Assembly: GCA_026419655.1 (NCBI GenBank)
Contig: JANZZA010000295.1
Span: 1 to 20,246 of the forward strand
Length of the DNA: 20,246 bases
Source: Armatimonadota bacterium
Lineage (GTDB): Bacteria > Armatimonadota > Zipacnadia > Zipacnadales > FEN-943
Direction of reading: 5' to 3'
Position 1 is the stretch's first letter; each line of letters starts with the position of its first letter. Below are positions 16,705 to 20,246 of this stretch, piece by piece. A program made the translations under genes and the position numbers. Below the pieces are notes generated by a model. That model searched no databases, was not told where the DNA came from, and worked only from the letters and a program-made list of their open reading frames with translations.

Positions 16705-17823
16705 TCACACGCCCTGAACCAGCCGCTCGAACTCCTGTACGTTCTGCGCACGCCGCACAGCCGTCTCGTAGGAAATGATGCTTTGCTTATACAGTTCTGC
16801 CAGGGCCTGGTCCATGGTCTGCATGCCCATCTCGCCGCTGGTCTGTATCATCGAGGGTATCTGGAAGGCCTTGTTTTCGCGTATGAGGTTGCGGATAGCA
16901 GAGGTCGCAATCATCACTTCTATAGCGGCGACGCGACCGGGTTGACCGGCCCTCGGCAGAAGCTGCTGGGCAAAAACGGCCAGGATGTTGTTGGCCAACT
17001 GGATTCGGATTTGCTCCTGCTGTTCGGGCGGGAAGACGTCAATGATGCGGTCTATGGATTCATGGGCCGAGTTGGTGTGCAGGGTGGCGAAAACCAGGTG
17101 CCCCGTCTCGGCACACGTCACGGCCAGAGCAATGGTCTCCAGGTCGCGCATCTCGCCGACAAGAATGACGTCGGGGTCTTCGCGAAGCGCCGACCGCAAG
17201 GCCGCATGAAAGCTCAGGGTGTCTTCACCCAACTCGCGTTGGTTGACGATGGACTTGATGTGGGTGTGCAGGTACTCGATAGGATCCTCAATTGTTATGA
17301 TGTGTTCGGCCCGCTCCATGTTTATCTGATTGACAATGGCGGCCAGGGTGGTGGACTTGCCCGACCCGGTCGGTCCGGTAACCAGCATCAGCCCGCGGGG
17401 ACGGCGGGCAAGCTCCTCAGTCACTGGCGGCAGGCCAAGCTCTTTGATAGTCGGGATGCGCGTAGGGATCCGCCGATAGGCCGCCGCAACGTTGCCCCGG
17501 TCGCGGAAAACGTTAACCCGGAAGCGCGAAATCTTGCGCATTTGGTACGAGCAGTCCAGCTCCAGGTTGGTCTCGAAGCGCTGTATCTGGTCGTCGGTGA
17601 GATGGTCGTAAACTATCCGCTGAAGGGTTGGTGGGTCTAGAGGCTCATAGCGCGTCTGTTTCAGTTCACCGTCTATGCGCAGGATTGGCGGCAGGCCAAC
17701 CGCCAGGTGCAAGTCCGAAGCATTCGTCTCCACTACAAGTTCAAGCAGCTCGTCTATGTGCACATCGGTCAGGGGTTTTCGCTGCGGGCCTCGCCGCTGT
17801 GGTTGCTGAGCAGCCTCCGGCAT
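16705..17823 (-). CDS. pilT: Twitching motility retraction ATPase PilT
   Basis: A hexameric cytoplasmic ATPase that powers pilus retraction. With the start at 17823 it is 372 residues, the normal PilT length. A start 75 bp upstream is possible but has no ribosome-binding site, whereas 17823 has AGGAGG 10 bp and GGAG 3 bp upstream. Motifs (numbered from this start) are Walker A GPTGSGKST (150-158, K156), Asp box TIEDPIEY (177-184), Walker B VILVGEMRD (219-227), His box GHLVFATLHTNSA (about 241-253) and AIRNLIRE (309-316). The last is required for retraction and separates PilT from PilB. The N-terminal PAS-like PilT domain (LLELVVETNASDLHL) is intact. A 248-bp gap with repeats separates it from pilB. 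Confidence 0.96.
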   Translation of the reverse strand: MPEAAQQPQRRGPQRKPLTDVHIDELLELVVETNASDLHLAVGLPPILRIDGELKQTRYEPLDPPTLQRIVYDHLTDDQIQRFETNLELDCSYQMRKISRFRVNVFRDRGNVAAAYRRIPTRIPTIKELGLPPVTEELARRPRGLMLVTGPTGSGKSTTLAAIVNQINMERAEHIITIEDPIEYLHTHIKSIVNQRELGEDTLSFHAALRSALREDPDVILVGEMRDLETIALAVTCAETGHLVFATLHTNSAHESIDRIIDVFPPEQQEQIRIQLANNILAVFAQQLLPRAGQPGRVAAIEVMIATSAIRNLIRENKAFQIPSMIQTSGEMGMQTMDQALAELYKQSIISYETAVRRAQNVQEFERLVQGV

Positions 17824-17833
17824 TGTCTCCGCT

Positions 17834-17839
17834 CCTCCT
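17834..17839 (-). promoter_or_regulatory. Ribosome binding site deciding the pilT start
   Basis: AGGAGG lies 10 bp before the ATG at 17823, with a further GGAG 3 bp before it. It supports 17823 over the in-frame ATG at 17898. Confidence 0.75.
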
Positions 17840-17867
17840 GATTTGAGAGAAATTCCAAACGTCCCTC

Positions 17868-17882
17868 GGCGGCATTGCCGCC
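17868..17882. repeat. 6-bp GC hairpin in the pilT leader
   Basis: GGCGGC-ATT-GCCGCC, perfect stem with a 3-base loop, about 45 bp before the pilT start. It may structure the pilT leader RNA or stop RNA decay. No T-run follows on the minus strand. Confidence 0.4.
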
Positions 17883-18007
17883 TAAATGCTCTCCCCATGC
17901 CCTCCGCCGTATTTGCTACCCTGCAACCGTTGACCCGTTGCGTTGCCTGACGGGTCCCCTAAAACGTCCTCCCCATCCCCTGCACCGTACTTTCTATCCC
18001 CTCACCG
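17881..18007. repeat. Two imperfect ~50-bp direct repeats between pilB and pilT
   Basis: Copy A is 17881-17929 and copy B is 17958-18007, with a 77-bp period. By manual alignment with one gap, 36 of 49 bases match; the best-conserved blocks are CTCCCCAT, CCGTA and the CCTAAA start. Read on the minus strand, each copy contains ATGGGGAG. The 28-bp spacer contains a separate inverted repeat (17932-17956). Confidence 0.6.
17932..17956. repeat. 7-bp inverted repeat between the pilB-pilT direct repeats
   Basis: GACCCGT - 11 bases - ACGGGTC, perfect arms. It lies downstream of the pilB stop and upstream of pilT and could be an RNA hairpin that sets the pilB:pilT transcript ratio, or an end-stabilising stem. 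No T-run follows. Confidence 0.45.
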
Positions 18008-18071
18008 ACTGCAGGGAAAACGACCGCCAGGAGAACCACGACCAAGCCATCTGCCAGGACTCGCCCACTGG

Positions 18072-19862
18072 CTAGGCGGCATACTGGCCAGCCGTGGCCA
18101 CCACCCGCGTCAGGTCCTCCACCGTCGTTATGCCGTCGAGGGCCTTGCGAAAGCCGTCCTGGGCCAGGGTTATCATCCCGTTAGCCAGCGCCGCTTCGCG
18201 TATCTGCCCGTGAGTGGCTCGCTTAGCTATCAACTCCGCCAGTTCGGCGTTCATTTCCATTATCTCGAACACTGCGATGCGGCCACGATAACCCGTATAC
18301 CGGCAGTGTTCGCAGCCCCTGCCGTGATAGAAGACCACGTCACGGTTGGCCGGGTCGTCGGGGTCGAAGCCAAAGCCCAGAAGCAAGTCCCGCCGAGGCT
18401 TATAAGGTTCCTTGCAATGCTGACAGACACGCCGGGCCAGGCGCTGGGAGACCGAAGCGATGACCGAAGAGCTTATCAGGAACGGCTCGATGCCCATGTC
18501 TACCATACGCGTCACGGTCGAAGGGGCATCGTTGGTGTGGAGCGTGGAGAGCACCAGGTGACCAGTCAGCGACGCCTGAATGGCAATTTCGGCAGTCTCC
18601 AGGTCTCGTATCTCCCCGACCAGGATGACGTCTGGGTCCTGGCGCAGGAAGTACTTCAGTGCCACCGCAAAGGTCAACCCTGCCTTACGGTTCACGTGCA
18701 CCTGATAGATGCCGTCCAACTGGTACTCCACGGGGTCTTCGATGGTCAGGATATTTATCTCGACGCTATTGATGGTGTTCAGGATTGCGTACTGGGTGGT
18801 GGTCTTGCCGCTACCGGTAGGGCCCGTGGACAGGAGCATTCCGTTGGGCTGGCGAATCAGCCGAGAGATGATGGCCGCATGGTCGGGGTACAGTCCCAGC
18901 TTGTCCAGACCTATCATGACGGACTGTACGTCCAGGATCCGCATGACGGCCTTTTCGCCATTGGTAGTCGGCACTACGGAGACGCGCAGGTCATACTCGC
19001 GATTCTGGTGCCGGACGTGGATGCGCCCGTCCTGGGGGACGCGATGCTCAGCGATGTTCATGTTCGCCATAATTTTCACGCGCGAGACCAGGGGGGCGTG
19101 GACGTAGCGCGGCAACCGCATGACCTCATGCAGCACGCCATCTATGCGGTACCGAATGCGGACGTTTTCGCGCTCCGGCTCGATATGGATGTCAGAGGCG
19201 TTTTCCGTAATGGCCCGCTGGATCAGGACTTTAGCCATGCGGATGATGGGCGCTTCCTCGGCAAGGTCAGCGACACGGTCGGTTACAACGTGGCCTTCGG
19301 CATATCCCCCCGGCTCTTGAGCGTCCTGGACACCCAGCAGACCAGAGTCCCGGATAGACTCAGCCAGGTCCTGCACCTCTCCCAGGCCTGCAGCCATACC
19401 ACCGCCCCCGCCGGGTTCCTGGGCAGCTCCGTAGACCTCTTCGATTGCCTGCTTTATGGACTGGGGGTCAGCTAGCAGCGTCTCAACAGGAACTTGCAGC
19501 ACAGCATTCAGGTCGTCCTCAGCCATGACATCGCCGGGTTCGGCCATAGCTACCCTGATGGTCCCATCGCCGCGACCGACAGGTATGCACTGGTACTTCT
19601 CGGCCATATCCCGGGGTATGAGCGTGGCGACGTTGAGGTCAATGTCGGCCCGCGAGAGGTCCACATACGGCACGCCAAGCTGCTCGGCTAGCGTCTCATA
19701 CACCGCGCGACGGTCGGCGTAGCCAAGGCTGACAAGCAGCTCTCCTAGCCGCATTGTAGTGCCCTGCTGCTTTTCGAGAGCGTCGCGCAACTGCTGGGCG
19801 GTTATTACGCCCTTCTCAACCAATAACTGCCCCAAAGGCTTACGCCGCGACAGACGCCGCAT
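18072..19862 (-). CDS. pilB: Pilus extension ATPase PilB with tandem MshEN c-di-GMP-type domain
   Basis: The motor ATPase for pilus assembly. The start at 19862 has GGGAGG 7 bp upstream; an in-frame ATG 96 bp further up lies inside the promoter and is discounted. The protein is 596 residues. The N terminus carries two 24-residue MshEN motifs (9-32 and 38-61) separated by five residues; the second begins with canonical R38-L-G, the first has Pro for Arg. A low-complexity linker (about 146-190, EPGGGGG) follows. The ATPase domain has Walker A GPTGSGKTT (347-355, K353), Asp box TIEDPVEY (373-380), Walker B VILVGEIRD (412-420), His box GHLVLSTLHTNDA (434-446) and zinc tetracysteine C480/C483/C517/C520. 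It lacks AIRNLIRE, as expected for PilB/GspE. GspE cannot be excluded, but the adjacent pilT favours PilB. Confidence 0.96.
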   Translation of the reverse strand: MRRLSRRKPLGQLLVEKGVITAQQLRDALEKQQGTTMRLGELLVSLGYADRRAVYETLAEQLGVPYVDLSRADIDLNVATLIPRDMAEKYQCIPVGRGDGTIRVAMAEPGDVMAEDDLNAVLQVPVETLLADPQSIKQAIEEVYGAAQEPGGGGGMAAGLGEVQDLAESIRDSGLLGVQDAQEPGGYAEGHVVTDRVADLAEEAPIIRMAKVLIQRAITENASDIHIEPERENVRIRYRIDGVLHEVMRLPRYVHAPLVSRVKIMANMNIAEHRVPQDGRIHVRHQNREYDLRVSVVPTTNGEKAVMRILDVQSVMIGLDKLGLYPDHAAIISRLIRQPNGMLLSTGPTGSGKTTTQYAILNTINSVEINILTIEDPVEYQLDGIYQVHVNRKAGLTFAVALKYFLRQDPDVILVGEIRDLETAEIAIQASLTGHLVLSTLHTNDAPSTVTRMVDMGIEPFLISSSVIASVSQRLARRVCQHCKEPYKPRRDLLLGFGFDPDDPANRDVVFYHGRGCEHCRYTGYRGRIAVFEIMEMNAELAELIAKRATHGQIREAALANGMITLAQDGFRKALDGITTVEDLTRVVATAGQYAA

Positions 19863-19869
19863 GCTGCCG

Positions 19870-19875
19870 CCTCCC
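19870..19875 (-). promoter_or_regulatory. Ribosome binding site deciding the pilB start
   Basis: GGGAGG lies 7 bp before the ATG at 19862. The alternative in-frame ATG at 19958 would overlap the promoter -35 hexamer and has no such site, so 19862 is preferred. Confidence 0.8.
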
Positions 19876-19925
19876 ACATGATGTCCGCTTGTAGCCTTGC
19901 CATCGGCTTGCTGAGACCAACAACC

Positions 19926-19955
19926 AGTATACCCATCTCGGCAAGCCACAGTCAA
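19926..19955 (-). promoter_or_regulatory. Sigma70-type promoter of the pilus operon
   Basis: On the minus strand TTGACT (19950-19955) is separated by 18 bp from TATACT (19926-19931); each hexamer matches the consensus at five of six positions. Transcription would start near 19919 and leave a leader of about 57 nt before the pilB start, with GGGAGG near its end. It is the best promoter-like sequence I found in the window. It probably drives at least pilB and, given the absence of clear terminators, perhaps the whole cluster. Confidence 0.65.
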
Positions 19956-20066
19956 CACGCGACCTACCTTGGGGAGTATTCAGTTTCCTCGCGATTTTGT
20001 TTCAGGCAGGGAAGAGCAAGGCCCTGAGAATCACCTTCGTGGTCCAACCCAAAACCCGGTGTTGGC

Positions 20067-20092
20067 TTATACAGGGCCACAAAAGTGTATAA
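20067..20092. repeat. TTATACA-N12-TGTATAA dyad, possible operator
   Basis: Two perfect 7-bp half sites separated by 12 bp, centred about 130 bp upstream of the pilB -35 box. The symmetry and AT-rich arms in a GC-rich region fit a dimeric regulator site. The arms also resemble -10 hexamers, so a weak promoter on either strand is an alternative. Confidence 0.4.
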
Positions 20093-20112
20093 AGTTGTGT
20101 GTCCTACCTTTT

Positions 20113-20135
20113 GCCTCGGAGCGCATCTCCGAGGC
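20113..20135. repeat. Perfect 9-bp inverted repeat (hairpin)
   Basis: GCCTCGGAG and its complement CTCCGAGGC flank a 5-base loop (CGCAT on the plus strand). It is not directly followed by a T-run on either strand, so a classical intrinsic terminator is unlikely. It lies about 160 bp upstream of the -35 box and could end upstream transcription weakly or be a protein-binding site. Confidence 0.6.
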
Positions 20136-20222
20136 GCTGCAGAAACTTTTGCAACAGCCCCCTTAGAAAACCGAACACTCCAACTGGCTTGCTGGCTTGA
20201 GGCAAGGCCACCCCGTAAGCAT

Positions 20223-20228
20223 AGTATA
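20223..20228 (-). promoter_or_regulatory. Second TATACT -10-like box at the window edge
   Basis: TATACT is preceded by CCGATGGCTGG on the minus strand, resembling the context of the main -10 box (CCGAGATGGG before TATACT). A matching -35 would fall at or beyond base 20246, so this cannot be completed here. It may be an upstream tandem promoter. Confidence 0.3.
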
Positions 20229-20246
20229 CCAGCCATCGGAGTAAGG

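Larger units (their letters stand above)
19863..20246. other. Noncoding leader region upstream of pilB
   Basis: 384 bp with no gene I can support. It contains the promoter, a second -10-like box, a 9-bp hairpin (20113-20135), a TTATACA/TGTATAA dyad (20067-20092) and a short tandem repeat CTGGCTTG x2 (20184-20199). Short open frames exist on both strands but have no ribosome-binding sites or recognisable protein features. Confidence 0.7.

Noticed and set aside
17881..18007. CRISPR array or mobile-element end
   Set aside because: Only two diverged copies with no regular spacer, no further units and no transposase or cas gene nearby.
17943..19475. 510-codon open frame on the plus strand
   Set aside because: Antisense to pilB, whose ATPase motifs are complete; its translation mirrors pilB codon bias and shows no recognisable feature.
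20113..20135. Intrinsic terminator
   Set aside because: The 9-bp stem is strong, but no T-run directly follows on either strand, so it is listed only as an inverted repeat.
19964..20236. 90-codon open frame on the minus strand upstream of pilB
   Set aside because: Spans the dyad and hairpin of the leader, has no ribosome-binding site and no recognisable protein features.

Overview
The window is one block of at least eleven genes, all on the minus strand, encoding a type IV pilus (T4P) system. It is read from right to left. The DNA is GC-rich with strong Shine-Dalgarno sites. The short pilin at 13362-14189 starts with G|FTLIELLVVIGIIAIL and continues FPVFSSARIKARQTKC and YAEDY. That style is common in Armatimonadota and, less so, in Planctomycetota/Verrucomicrobiota, so an Armatimonadota-like environmental bacterium is my best guess. 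It is an inference from motif style only.

Region 1 (19863-20246) is the noncoding leader, with a good sigma70-type promoter (TTGACT-N18-TATACT), a second -10-like box, a 9-bp hairpin and a dyad. Region 2 (14414-19862) holds the motor and assembly core: pilB (extension ATPase with a tandem c-di-GMP-type MshEN domain), pilT (retraction ATPase), pilC (inner-membrane platform) and pilD (prepilin peptidase). Region 3 (543-14189) is a pilin block: a short pilin, a 592-aa PilV-like prepilin, a second short pilin, a 580-aa PilW-like prepilin, a 1031-aa PilX-like protein and a 1775-aa secreted beta-propeller-type protein in the position of PilY1. Region 4 (1-543) is a lipoprotein cut by the window edge. 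The last seven genes are tightly packed, with overlaps or gaps of 58 bp or less, so they are probably co-translated.

The order pilin-PilV-(pilin)-PilW-PilX-PilY1-small exported protein mirrors the fimU-pilV-pilW-pilX-pilY1 tip-complex operon of Pseudomonas. Here, however, the minor pilins are two to six times normal size and carry extra modules: a zinc-ribbon-like CxxC/CxxC, repeated beta-sandwich-like units and EF-hand-like DxDxDGxxD loops. My reading is a divergent, retractable T4P with a giant, probably metal-stabilised tip complex, whose extension may be controlled by c-di-GMP. PilM/N/O/Q homologues are not in the window. No mobile elements, CRISPR arrays, tRNAs or rRNAs were found.
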